Source: Luteimonas saliphila (lineage in GTDB: Bacteria > Pseudomonadota > Gammaproteobacteria > Xanthomonadales > Xanthomonadaceae). Taken from it: 38,709 nt of DNA. The stretch spans positions 1 through 38,709 of the forward strand of contig NZ_JAETWA010000039.1 in the NCBI RefSeq assembly GCF_016774335.1, written 5' to 3'. Of the stretch, positions 7,146-14,955 are shown in pieces; position 1 is the stretch's first letter; every line of letters starts with the position of its first letter. The notes under the pieces were generated by a model. It worked only from the letters and a program-made list of their open reading frames with translations. It was not told the origin of the DNA and did no database searches. The position numbers and the translations under genes are program-made.

Positions 7146-7469
7146 TCAGCCTGCGGCGACCCCGAAACGCTCCGCATGCCAGTCCGACCGGCGGATCCGC
7201 AGAACGGTCACCAGCGGCTCGCTACGGGGCTTCCTGCGCGCCCTGATCGCATCGCGACGGGCCTCGGCCTGCTGGCGCCAGAGGAGCCCGCGCAGGCGTT
7301 CCGGGCTGATCCGGTCACCATCGGGACCGACGAGCTCGCGGCCAGCGAGCCGCCAGCCGTCCCACGGTCCGTGCAGCGGCTGGGTGTTGTGCACCTGGCG
7401 CGCGTACAGCGCTCCGGCGCATTCGTTCGGGCAAGGCTGGCCAGCGGGCCAGCAGGGCGGTCGGGTCAT
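7146..7469 (-). CDS. Conserved phage protein, probable regulator, 107 residues
   Basis: The core reads GPWDGWRLAGRELVGPDGDR then ISPERLRGLLWRQQAEARRD, followed by a basic stretch (AIRARRKPRSEP) and VTVLRIRRSDWHAERFG. I recall this combination from small phage proteins of Xanthomonadaceae that sit in the leftward arm, but I cannot name the Pfam family with certainty. The basic helical centre would suit nucleic-acid binding. I chose ATG 7469, with GAGG about 10 bases upstream. An ATG at 7556 in the same frame would add 29 residues but lies inside the dif site. It is the first leftward gene after the attachment site, the usual place for an inovirus repressor. Confidence 0.6.
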   Translation of the reverse strand: MTRPPCWPAGQPCPNECAGALYARQVHNTQPLHGPWDGWRLAGRELVGPDGDRISPERLRGLLWRQQAEARRDAIRARRKPRSEPLVTVLRIRRSDWHAERFGVAAG

Positions 7470-7554
7470 AGCGTCCGTGCCTCGATGCTGGAACTCGACG
7501 GCCGTGCAAGACGCGTGCCGAGCCAGATCCACAGCAGGCCGAGCCACATCGGCC

Positions 7555-7582
7555 ATTTCGCATAATGTATATTATGTCATTT
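7555..7582 (+). other. dif: XerCD dif site / phage attachment junction
   Basis: A 28-base site matches gammaproteobacterial dif. The XerC arm is ATTTCGCATAA (7555-7565), the central hexamer is TGTATA (7566-7571), and the XerD arm is TTATGTCATTT (7572-7582). The core inverted repeat CATAAT-GTAT-ATTATG (7561-7576) is perfect. The E. coli XerD arm is TTATGTTAAAT, so this copy differs at three outer positions, as expected for a phage-chromosome hybrid arm. It lies at the end of the leftward phage genes and sets the right prophage boundary. Confidence 0.93.
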
Positions 7583-7643
7583 CCGCACGAGCCCACTGCG
7601 CCGCGGCATCTGTCGGTAGTACCGAAACTCTGTCGTCTGATCC

Positions 7644-7977
7644 TTAACCATGACATGAGCCGTAACCGTTTAGAGCCGACAACCGTTGGTTCGGCGGCGC
7701 GCTGCACGCGCTGTTGCCGAAAAGCGCTGTCACCGGCTTAAATGCGAGCGTGGAGTACGTAGGAAGAACGAATCCGTAGCTCGTGCTCAAGTCCTTGCCC
7801 GCCGACAACCGCACGCCGAACTGTTCCATGATGCGTATCAGCACACCGCCTTTCCGGCCGGAGACCGCCTGTCGGTCGAACTCGAAGCTTCTGGATCAGC
7901 AACTCAGCGTGCGGCGTGACAACGCCCACAGCGTCATTTCCCAGATCCACGGCCCGTATAATGCCTTCGTTAGTCAA
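7644..7977 (-). pseudogene. Frameshifted remnant of an unknown gene
   Basis: Two coding-like segments abut in different frames. The first starts at ATG 7977 (MTNEGIIRAVDLGNDAVGVV, then TPHAELLIQKLR). The second continues about one codon later in another frame (FDRQAVSGRKGGVLIRIMEQ, then FGVRLSAGKDLSTSYGFVLP) and stops at 7644. The switch is near 7883-7888. Joined, they read as one small protein of about 110 residues. It lies just outside the dif site. No family was recognised. The two halves could also be chance frames, though their composition looks coding. Confidence 0.4.
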
Positions 7978-8914
7978 TTCGGATTCGAGTGCCCGCTTGT
8001 TCTAAGCGAACTTGCAGACCTACTTCCGAAGAAAACCTGCGCATTGTGCGAGATGAAGCGATGCGCGGTCGTCCGGGAACCTTGCAGTGATTGCCGCGCG
8101 CGCGTCGGCTGAAATACAATCAACCAGTTCCGTCGACCGGCCACGTCCTACTCTCGGGAACCAGGCCTCCAGGTCCGAGAGCATGGCAATTGCGCACATC
8201 CAGTTCCAATCGTGACTGTTGTTGCCAGTCTTTCTAGCCGAGTAGCGTAGCGAACGGCAATGCGAACCAGCGCCCCTACCCCCGATAACGTCCGCTCAAC
8301 ATCGGGGACCACTCCTCCCTACCCCCGATAAAGTTTCCTAATCACCTAAAAACTATGACCCAGCCTCCTGCTAGGTCGCATCTTTGACTCCAGTCAGCGT
8401 TCGTATCGCGTGGCACTACCAGAGTTAACGGTTCCGATTACGCCTGGCCTGACGATCTGCGAAGGCAAGTCCGTTATCTCCACCCTGCAAGCTGAATAGT
8501 CCACCTTTGTTCTGCTCGAGCGACCTGTCGTTTCATACTGAACACGACGGATGGGTTCGGAGCGCATGGACACGTGCTCCCTTCCCCATCATCCGTTCTG
8601 CCGTCCTGACGGATGGCAGTTCACGCAAGGCGGGCCCGTTCTCGACAGGGCGCTGACCGTCCGTCGGATCGGCGCCGGTTTTGATTGCGGCCTGCGTTTG
8701 CTACTGATAAATCGCAAGCTCGCGCCGTGGTGGGGATACAGGGGCCGGCGCGCGGCTGACAAAGACTGGATGCTTGCCGTCGCATCGTCACGGAGGTCGT
8801 TGTGCGAAAGTCGCCCCTGGATCCGCGCCCGGAGTGGCGCCCGTCGCGCATGGTTGCGCCCGTTCCGCCATTGCCGTGGAACCGCTCGTCATTCCCCTGC
8901 GCCGGGAGGCCGTC
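7978..8914. other. Long stretch without an intact gene upstream of the four-gene operon
   Basis: Short frames in both directions here lack good starts and coding-like composition. A 15-base motif occurs twice (8273-8332). Base composition is more even than in the surrounding genes around 8330-8540. The promoter of the operon starting at 8915 should lie in the last few hundred bases. GGGAGG at 8904-8909 is its ribosome-binding site. I could not pick a specific -35/-10 pair. Confidence 0.5.
8273..8332 (+). repeat. Two copies of CCCTACCCCCGATAA
   Basis: CCCCTACCCCCGATAA is at 8273-8288 and TCCCTACCCCCGATAAA at 8316-8332. A third copy lies beyond the operon at 14281-14298. Between the two copies, ACATCGGGGACC is partly complementary to the motif and could pair with it. 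Confidence 0.6.
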
Positions 8915-10294
8915 ATGAAACGGCGTCCGCGTTCGCGTGGGTGGAGCCTTTCCCTCATGGTCCTGGTCCTCGCGCTGACGATACTGGGTACCGTCAGTTG
9001 CGTTCCCGGCAAGACCTACCGCACCCAGCTCAAGACGGCGGACTACTGCGTCGCCCGCGACATGCGCGATTGCCCCCGCGATGCACTGCATCTGGTAGCC
9101 GGCGCGCCGCAGGGCGTGTCGTCTCCCCTACTGGGTTTCGTCGAGTTCGATGACCAGGGCTACCTGCGCGAGCCGGTGCTCAAGGATCAACTCGTCCGCC
9201 ATCTGGGCAGCCTGGCGGCCACGCGTCCGCTGCTGATCGTCGTGTTCACCCATGGTTGGAAACACAATGCCGATCCGGCCGACGGCAACGTCGCCGCCTT
9301 CAGCCAACTACTGCTCGATCTGGCCGCCGCGGACGCGGAAGGCTGCGCCAACACGCCGTGCCAATCGCGGCAGGTGGTCGGCGTCTATCTCGGCTGGCGC
9401 GGACTCTCCAACCGCCTGGAACCGTTCAAGACGCTGAGCTTCTGGGATCGCAAGGGACGCGCGCACCGCGTGGGCGGAGACGGCGTCACCGAAGTTCTAG
9501 CCGAACTGGCCAAGATCAACGCGCGGGATCGGGAGAGCCGGCTCGTCATCATGGGCCACAGCTTCGGCGGCGCGGTGGTCTACAACGCCGTCAACCAGAT
9601 GCTCATCCGCGATACCGCGTTCCTCAACCGCGACCGCGTGGCCCGCAACGTCGCCGACCTGATCGTGCTGGTCAATCCGGCCTTCGAGGCCGCGCGATTC
9701 AATGCCATCCAGCGCAAGGCCTCCGGCTTTACCTTCGTCCCGAAGCAGAAGCCGATCCTGGCCATCTTCACCTCGGAGGCCGACACCGCGACCAAGCGCG
9801 CATTCCCGGCCGGGCGCGCGTTGTCCACGCTGTTTTCCGAGCACCGCGATGCACGCCAGCGCAGCCAGAACATCCGCGCCATCGGCCACTACGCGCCCTT
9901 CCAGACCCATACGCTGACCGAAAACAAGGGCACCGCCACCACCGCCAGCCTCGGGGAATTCGCCTGTGCGTGGCAGGCGTACAGCCGTGGCGATACCGAT
10001 CACTGGGCGGCGGGTCCGGTGGCGCTGAACCGGATGGCGCCGCCGGACTCCGGTTCCCGGCGGTTCAACCCGTATCTGGTCGTGCGGGTGGAGAAGGGCA
10101 TCATCTCCGGCCATAACGACATCTGGGGCGAGGCGTTCTCCGACTTCGTCTATCGCTTCGTCGCCGTGCAGGACTACCGCACCTGTCCATCGGCATCCCC
10201 CATGGAAGATGCCCCCACGGAAACTTCACCCACAGACGCCGCACCCACGGAAACAACGGAGGTTGCCGATGAACGATCCGCGCGCCAGCCGTGA
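8915..10294 (+). CDS. Alpha/beta-hydrolase, probable lipoprotein, first gene of four-gene operon
   Basis: A 459-residue secreted hydrolase. The basic start MKRRPRSRGW leads into a hydrophobic signal (LSLMVLVLALTILGTVSC). Cys29 is a likely lipid-attachment cysteine, although the -3 residue is Thr rather than Leu. The alpha/beta-hydrolase fold is shown by the oxyanion strand LLIVVFTHGWKHN (about 106-118) and the nucleophile elbow GHSFGG with Ser216. An acid and a His further on are not certain. The C-terminal 25 residues are a Thr/Pro/Glu-rich tail. The start at 8915 has GGGAGG 5 bases upstream; a longer in-frame start at 8774 would place the signal inside the protein and is unlikely. Its end overlaps the next gene by 26 bases. 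Lipase, esterase or amidase are all possible. Confidence 0.82.
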   Translation: MKRRPRSRGWSLSLMVLVLALTILGTVSCVPGKTYRTQLKTADYCVARDMRDCPRDALHLVAGAPQGVSSPLLGFVEFDDQGYLREPVLKDQLVRHLGSLAATRPLLIVVFTHGWKHNADPADGNVAAFSQLLLDLAAADAEGCANTPCQSRQVVGVYLGWRGLSNRLEPFKTLSFWDRKGRAHRVGGDGVTEVLAELAKINARDRESRLVIMGHSFGGAVVYNAVNQMLIRDTAFLNRDRVARNVADLIVLVNPAFEAARFNAIQRKASGFTFVPKQKPILAIFTSEADTATKRAFPAGRALSTLFSEHRDARQRSQNIRAIGHYAPFQTHTLTENKGTATTASLGEFACAWQAYSRGDTDHWAAGPVALNRMAPPDSGSRRFNPYLVVRVEKGIISGHNDIWGEAFSDFVYRFVAVQDYRTCPSASPMEDAPTETSPTDAAPTETTEVADERSARQP

Positions 10295-11606
10295 GCGTCC
10301 GCTCCTGGCCGCCGGATTGGCGCTGGCCTTGGGCGCCTGCGCTACCGCGCCGGCCAACCGGGAATCTCCCACCGCAACCGCATCGCCCGAACCCTCCCCT
10401 GCAGCGGCATCCGAGCCCGCGCGCGATACCCGCCCCACCGCGGCGGACGGCACGGCAGCGCAGGTCCCGGCCACCGTCACCCCGGTTCGCCCCGACGCCC
10501 CGCCCCGCAACACCGTCGTCCCGCGCAGCTATCCGGAACCGGCCACGCCCGCCGGGCTCCCGATGGCCAGCGCGGATCCGTCCACCATGGTGGCGCACTT
10601 CATCAACGTCGGTCAGGGCGACGCGATCCTGCTGGAGTTCTCCTGCGGCGCCATCCTCATCGATACCGGCGGCGAGCGCACCACGCGCGCACGCGGCAGC
10701 GATCTGCTGCGCAGCTACCTGGAAGAATTCTTCGGCCGCCGCCACGACCTGTCACGCACCCTGGACCTGGTCGTCCTGTCGCATCCGCACTCCGACCATA
10801 CCGACGGCGCATCGGCCCTGGTGGAAGCCGATCCCGCCTTCGACGTGCTCAACCTGCTCGACGACGGCGAACCCGGCAGCCACGACTCCGGTCGCAAGGG
10901 CCAGCTCGCCTTGCAGCGCTATGTTACCGAGAACGAAGGCGGCTATGTCGGCCTCAGCGAGTCCGACGTCAAGAATGTCTCCGGGGTCAGCAACGCGGTC
11001 ATCGACCCCATCGACTGCCGTCGCGCCGGCGGCATCGATCCGAAAATCGTGGCCTTGTGGGGACGCGTGGATCTGGATGTGGGCTGGGCCAATGATCGCA
11101 ACAACGACAGCGTCGTGGTGCGGGTGGATTTCGGCAAAGCTTCCTTCCTGTTCGTGGGCGACATGGAGCACCAGGGCCTGTCGGCGATGCTGGAGTCCTA
11201 CGAGGCGGACCCGCGCATCTTCGACGTCGACGTGCTGAAAGTCGGCCACCACGGCTCGATGAACGCGACCACGCCGGACTTCGTCCGCGCCACCAGCCCG
11301 AAGATCGCGGTCATCCAGGCCGGTGACACGGCCTTCATCAACGAACCCCACAACGCCTACGTCTACGGCCATCCGAACCGCGCCGCGATACGCATGCTGC
11401 TGGCCGACGACGGCGGCGTGTCGATGGCGCGCGAACCCACCCAGGTACGCGTGGGCATCAAGGGAAAAGGCCTGGGCGCCGATGCACCGCCGCCGCAGTT
11501 CACCCGCATGCGGCTGGACAAGGCCATCTACAGCAACAGCTGGGACGGCAACATCGCCGTCGTGGCACAGGCCGATGGCACGCTCGAAGTGGAGACCGAG
11601 TACTGA
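10269..11606 (+). CDS. Metallo-beta-lactamase-fold hydrolase, ComEC-like, lipoprotein
   Basis: A 445-residue protein with a lipoprotein signal (LALALGAC, Cys24), then about 90 residues of Pro/Ala/Thr linker and an MBL fold. Landmarks are HFINVGQGDAILLEF, LIDTGG, the metal motif H172-x-H174-x-D176-H177 (LSHPHSDHTDG), FLFVGDMEH with Asp298, and VGHHGS with H327/H328. The FINVGQGDA and VGHHGS signatures match the C-terminal MBL domain of the ComEC/Rec2 family. The bound metal and substrate (nucleotide, nucleic acid or other phosphodiester) are not known. GGAGG lies 6 bases before the ATG inside the previous gene, so translation is coupled. It would act on the outer membrane or in the periplasm. 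Confidence 0.85.
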   Translation: MNDPRASRERPLLAAGLALALGACATAPANRESPTATASPEPSPAAASEPARDTRPTAADGTAAQVPATVTPVRPDAPPRNTVVPRSYPEPATPAGLPMASADPSTMVAHFINVGQGDAILLEFSCGAILIDTGGERTTRARGSDLLRSYLEEFFGRRHDLSRTLDLVVLSHPHSDHTDGASALVEADPAFDVLNLLDDGEPGSHDSGRKGQLALQRYVTENEGGYVGLSESDVKNVSGVSNAVIDPIDCRRAGGIDPKIVALWGRVDLDVGWANDRNNDSVVVRVDFGKASFLFVGDMEHQGLSAMLESYEADPRIFDVDVLKVGHHGSMNATTPDFVRATSPKIAVIQAGDTAFINEPHNAYVYGHPNRAAIRMLLADDGGVSMAREPTQVRVGIKGKGLGADAPPPQFTRMRLDKAIYSNSWDGNIAVVAQADGTLEVETEY

Positions 11607-11608
11607 AC

Positions 11609-12682
11609 ATGGGCAGCCGGGAGCGCCGTTCCGAATCGCCGGGATCCGTCGAGGACCTGTCCACCGATTTGCGCGCGGCCAAGACCGAAGCCAGCGACCG
11701 CTACTTCGCCAGGTCCTCGCGACATCCGCTCGCGCCCTTCGTCCTCCGCCGCGCGCTCGCCGGACTACGGGAGGTCGGCGGCCACCAGATCCACGCCATC
11801 GGCATCGGCCACAAGCTGACCAACGGCAAACCGGGCGATGCGTTGTGCGTGCGCTTCTATGTCTCCCAGAAACTACCCAAGCGCCTGCTGTCCGCCCGGG
11901 CGCGCATCAACACCCATATCGACGGCATCGACACCGACGTCATCGAAGCCGCGCCCGCCTTCCCGGCCATGCCGCTGGCCTGTTCGCGCGCGCGCCGCCA
12001 GCACAAGCGACCGCTGCGCCCCGGGGCGTCGATCGGGCTGGAGACGGTGGCCGGCGGCACGCTCGCCTTCCCCTGCACGTCCCGGCTTGCCCCGGAACGC
12101 GGCCAGTCGCTGCTGCTGAGCAACAGCCATGTCTTCTCTGACTACGGCGTCGCGCCACCGGGTTCGATCATCTACCAGCCTTCGCTCGCAGATGGTGGAA
12201 CACCACAGGATCGCGTGGGCCTGCTCCTGCGATCGGTGCCCCTCCAGGCCGGCGTGCTGGCCACCAACCAGGTGGACGCCGCCGTGGCCGTGCTGGACAA
12301 CGGTATCGGCGTGGAAGCGGACATCTGCACCGTGGGCGCCGTGCAGGGCATCGCGCCACCCGCGGTGGGCCAGTTGGTGCACAAGCACGCCCGCACCACC
12401 GGTTATTCCTCCGGCGTGGTGGACGACATCGCGTGCGACGTGCTGCTGCCGCTGTCGCGGGCCGCGCCGGAGCGGCAGACCCGCTTCGTCAACCAGATCC
12501 GCATTCGCGCGCGGGCCGGCGCGTCGCTGTTCGCGCAGTTGGGCGACAGCGGCGCCCTCATCGTCGAAAAACCCGGCAACCGCGCGGTCGGCCTGCTGTT
12601 CGCCTGCCCCGACAACGGTACGCACGCGTTCGCCAATCCGATTCGTGCGGTGCTCGACCAACTGGACATCGACCTCGGCTAA
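11609..12682 (+). CDS. Trypsin-fold serine protease-like protein (NSH...GDSG type)
   Basis: A 357-residue protein with a plausible chymotrypsin-type triad. His174 is in LLLSNSHVFSDYG, Asp223 in NQVDAAVAVLD, and Ser314 in LGDSGALIVE. The SN(S/N)HV form of the His motif and the D-A-A-V strand resemble a little-studied bacterial S1-like group related to plant NAL1-type proteins; this is from memory. An N-terminal domain (QIHAIGIGHKLTNGKPGDAL, then CVRFYVSQKLP) precedes the protease, as in that group. No signal peptide is visible, so it is probably cytoplasmic, unlike its neighbours. The ATG is 2 bases after the MBL gene stop. It could cleave a partner protein, possibly one encoded in the operon. 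Confidence 0.78.
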   Translation: MGSRERRSESPGSVEDLSTDLRAAKTEASDRYFARSSRHPLAPFVLRRALAGLREVGGHQIHAIGIGHKLTNGKPGDALCVRFYVSQKLPKRLLSARARINTHIDGIDTDVIEAAPAFPAMPLACSRARRQHKRPLRPGASIGLETVAGGTLAFPCTSRLAPERGQSLLLSNSHVFSDYGVAPPGSIIYQPSLADGGTPQDRVGLLLRSVPLQAGVLATNQVDAAVAVLDNGIGVEADICTVGAVQGIAPPAVGQLVHKHARTTGYSSGVVDDIACDVLLPLSRAAPERQTRFVNQIRIRARAGASLFAQLGDSGALIVEKPGNRAVGLLFACPDNGTHAFANPIRAVLDQLDIDLG

Positions 12683-12694
12683 GGAGAACACGTC

Positions 12695-14146
12695 ATGAAG
12701 TCCAGCCTGCGTTCCGCCGTGTGCCTGCTGCTAGTCCTGTCCGGAACCTCGGATGCACCGGCACAGGAGTCCGTGGTGCGGAGCGACGCCCCCCGCGAGC
12801 TGCGCGCACAGGACGGGCTTTCTTCCAGCATGGTCCAGCGGATGCGCGGCTCCACCCTTCCGCTGGAGGAGGTCACCCGGGTTCGCGACAGCGAGTTGCG
12901 GGAAGCCATCGACCGCGCGGCAAGCGAGCGCGAGCCGGTCACCCGCGTTCCTGCCGCCACGGAGGTGCAGCCGGCACCCGCGCCAGCGTCCGCCGAGCCT
13001 CCGGCCGCGGCCGCGGCCGCGACCGCGACCACACCTATGCTCGATCTGGCCGTGCTGCGGCAACAGGCGGGCGTGGGAACCGTGGAGCTGTACCAGACTG
13101 GCCGCAAGCTGGATATCGAAGGCACCGCAGCGATTCCCCTGGAACAGGGCCAGATCGTCGCGGTGCGCGATCCCTCCGCGCAACCGGTGACAGTGAAGGA
13201 CAGCAACGGCACCCAGTCGGCCTCGCCCACCCGGCTGATTGCGCTCGATGCGCTGGGCAAGCTGCGCCAGCTGGCGCTGGTGCATCGCGTCCAGGGCCTG
13301 ACTTGGAACCGCGACATAAGCCGCTTCACCGGCGTCCTGCTGGTGGGCCTGATTGATCGCGAACGCCCCGGCGAACAGGCCCGATTGCCGGAAGCCATCG
13401 CCGTGCAACTGCTCGCCGCCGGCGCCCTGCTCAATCCGCAGGAACTGGCCATCGATCGGATAGGGGGTCGGCTGGAGCGGATCGATGTCTCCATCGCCGA
13501 TCCCGACGATCCTTTCACGGTGCAACTGGTCTCCCCGGTCGATCAGGACGTGCCGCAAGCCATCGTGCCCCTGCACCGCATTCCCCTGGTCATCATGGCG
13601 CCCGCGCAGATCGACGCCTTCGGCATCGGGGTCAGCGACATCACCGTGCGGGGTCGCAGCGGTCGCCTGCATCCGGGCGATGTCGTGACCCTGGATCTGG
13701 ACAACGGTGCGCTGGATGCCACCTCGCTGACGGTGGGCCCCACCGGTGTGGCGACCACCCGCCTGCGCTCCACCGGCCTGGGCCAGGGCGAGTTGAAGGT
13801 GGTCGGTGGCCCCTATGCCGCCGCACCGGTCGAGGTGCGCTACGCAACGCCCCTGCTGTTCCTGATGGCGACCATCATCGGCGCCATGCTGGGCGCCACC
13901 ATTTTCGTCTATGCCCGCAACCGTGGCGGCAAGCTGCGTCCACGCCTGCTGTTCGACTGGCTGATCGCCATCATCGTCGGCGTCGGCATCACCGCCATGG
14001 TCTACGCCGGCATGAAACTCCCCGACTGGCTGCCCACGCCCCGCAACCTGGTCGGCACCCTGGTGCCGTTCGCGATGGCCTTCGTGGCCGCGGCGATGGG
14101 GGCGGCGCTGATTACCTTCCTGACCGGGTTCAAGGCGCGGACCTAG
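12695..14146 (+). CDS. Secreted protein with three C-terminal membrane segments, unknown
   Basis: A 483-residue protein, last of the operon, with AAGGAG 9 bases before the ATG. A signal peptide (LRSAVCLLLVLSGTSDAPAQ) is followed by a charged segment and an Ala/Pro-rich linker (about 90-113). A mainly beta extracytoplasmic region runs to about residue 380 (VTLDLDNGALDATSLTVGPT suggests an Ig-like or carrier fold). Three membrane spans follow (LLFLMATIIGAMLGATIFVYA, LFDWLIAIIVGVGITAMVYAG, LVPFAMAFVAAAMGAALITFL). No family was recognised. It may anchor or scaffold the two lipoprotein hydrolases at the cell envelope; that is inference from the operon. Confidence 0.7.
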   Translation: MKSSLRSAVCLLLVLSGTSDAPAQESVVRSDAPRELRAQDGLSSSMVQRMRGSTLPLEEVTRVRDSELREAIDRAASEREPVTRVPAATEVQPAPAPASAEPPAAAAAATATTPMLDLAVLRQQAGVGTVELYQTGRKLDIEGTAAIPLEQGQIVAVRDPSAQPVTVKDSNGTQSASPTRLIALDALGKLRQLALVHRVQGLTWNRDISRFTGVLLVGLIDRERPGEQARLPEAIAVQLLAAGALLNPQELAIDRIGGRLERIDVSIADPDDPFTVQLVSPVDQDVPQAIVPLHRIPLVIMAPAQIDAFGIGVSDITVRGRSGRLHPGDVVTLDLDNGALDATSLTVGPTGVATTRLRSTGLGQGELKVVGGPYAAAPVEVRYATPLLFLMATIIGAMLGATIFVYARNRGGKLRPRLLFDWLIAIIVGVGITAMVYAGMKLPDWLPTPRNLVGTLVPFAMAFVAAAMGAALITFLTGFKART

Positions 14147-14468
14147 CCGGTACTGGCGCGTCTACTAGCCAACCTAGTGATATCGTCACGCCATCTTGGG
14201 ATGAGGAGATATGGGGCATTTGGACTGGCCAGCCTTCAGTAAACATGGAAAACCGCTTGTGGCCGGAAGCGGCCCTTCCCTCCCCTACCCCCGATAAACA
14301 CCACAAATCCCCTGCCCCTCCCAGCGTTCGCCCTCGGCTAAGAGCGGACATTCCTGGCTTCCACATCGTTCTGGGCTTGCCTCGGAAGCTGGCGCCGATA
14401 CCCAACTTGCTCAGGTTCAAACCTAGACCGTCGCCTAGGTTGCTGCGTCGGTAGAACCGAAAGCCCAT
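14130..14468 (-). pseudogene. DUF4236-like remnant
   Basis: The first 30 or so residues (MGFRFYRRSNLGDGLGLNLS, then KLGIGAS) match the N-terminus typical of DUF4236 proteins (MGFRFR...LGPGLRLNLSKSG). After that the frame loses the expected Gly/Pro-rich repeat pattern and becomes low-quality, running on to 14130 and overlapping the end of the preceding gene by 17 bases. It is best read as a decayed or truncated copy. A divergent intact 112-residue protein is possible but less likely. Confidence 0.45.
14281..14298 (+). repeat. Third copy of CCCTACCCCCGATAA
   Basis: TCCCCTACCCCCGATAAA shares 15-16 bases with the two copies at 8273-8332 and has the same orientation. It lies 135 bases past the end of the four-gene operon, inside the DUF4236-like remnant. 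Confidence 0.6.
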
Positions 14469-14955
14469 GGCACTCCCCCAAGAAGCGCCCCTTTCCGAAG
14501 GTATTACTCCGTCCAAACGGCAATCTGCCGAGGGCGCCAATTGGAGCGTTCGATCACAGAAGGCACGAGCCTGGGCGGGCACAGTCTCAGTGCCAGCAGC
14601 GCACGGACACGACGCGACCACCTCAAGCTCCTCCCCAGTTCGTGCGTGCGCCCCGCATGGGGCGCGGCTGGCGTGGACGGGAGAAATGCCCGCTGGCATA
14701 CCCTGCTCCACACAACTACGAATTCAGCAAGCCGACCGCACCGCGCGTACTTCCCATCGCACCGCTAGCCACCGCGATCTGGATGAGGCAATTCGCCTGG
14801 CTGCGACGGATCAACGGGGGCGTCTGCTCTGCAGGCCGCGATTGACGTGTCGACACCGTCCCGGGTGGGCTCCACGGCGCCGCGACGCACGACGCCCATC
14901 GAATGCCTGCCTGAGTCGGGAATTCTGCGTTGATCGCTGGGTCCGGAGGTCCGAC
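14469..14955. other. Stretch without a gene, one strong hairpin
   Basis: No credible gene was seen on either strand. A perfect hairpin GCGCCCC-GCAT-GGGGCGC lies at 14648-14665 without a following T run. The rest has no recognisable repeat or RNA gene. It separates the rightward operon from the leftward pair at 14956-16335. Confidence 0.5.

Larger units (their letters stand above)
1..7582 (+). mobile_element. Integrated filamentous phage (inovirus), left end outside window
   Basis: The gene order is replication initiator, ssDNA-binding protein, small membrane protein, major coat, two tiny membrane proteins, adsorption protein, gVI-like protein and Zot/gI. This is the standard inovirus order as in Xanthomonas Cf and Lf-type phages. 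The structural genes all read rightward and overlap or nearly touch. Accessory genes follow, including traX, then a leftward block of four small genes. The right limit is a XerCD dif-like site at 7555-7582, the integration target of this phage group. There is no integrase gene, which fits use of host XerC/XerD. The left boundary, expected to be a second dif copy, is not in the window. Every expected structural gene has an open frame, so the element may be functional; that is inference. Confidence 0.9.

Noticed and set aside
8135..8205. 5S rRNA-like string CCTACTCTCGG
   Set aside because: It resembles the reverse complement of a 5S rRNA segment for about 12 bases only. The flanks do not match and no 16S or 23S gene is near.
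11323..12141. Overlapping 272-residue frame across the MBL and protease genes
   Set aside because: It is an Arg/Pro/Ala-rich shadow of two genes with intact catalytic motifs.
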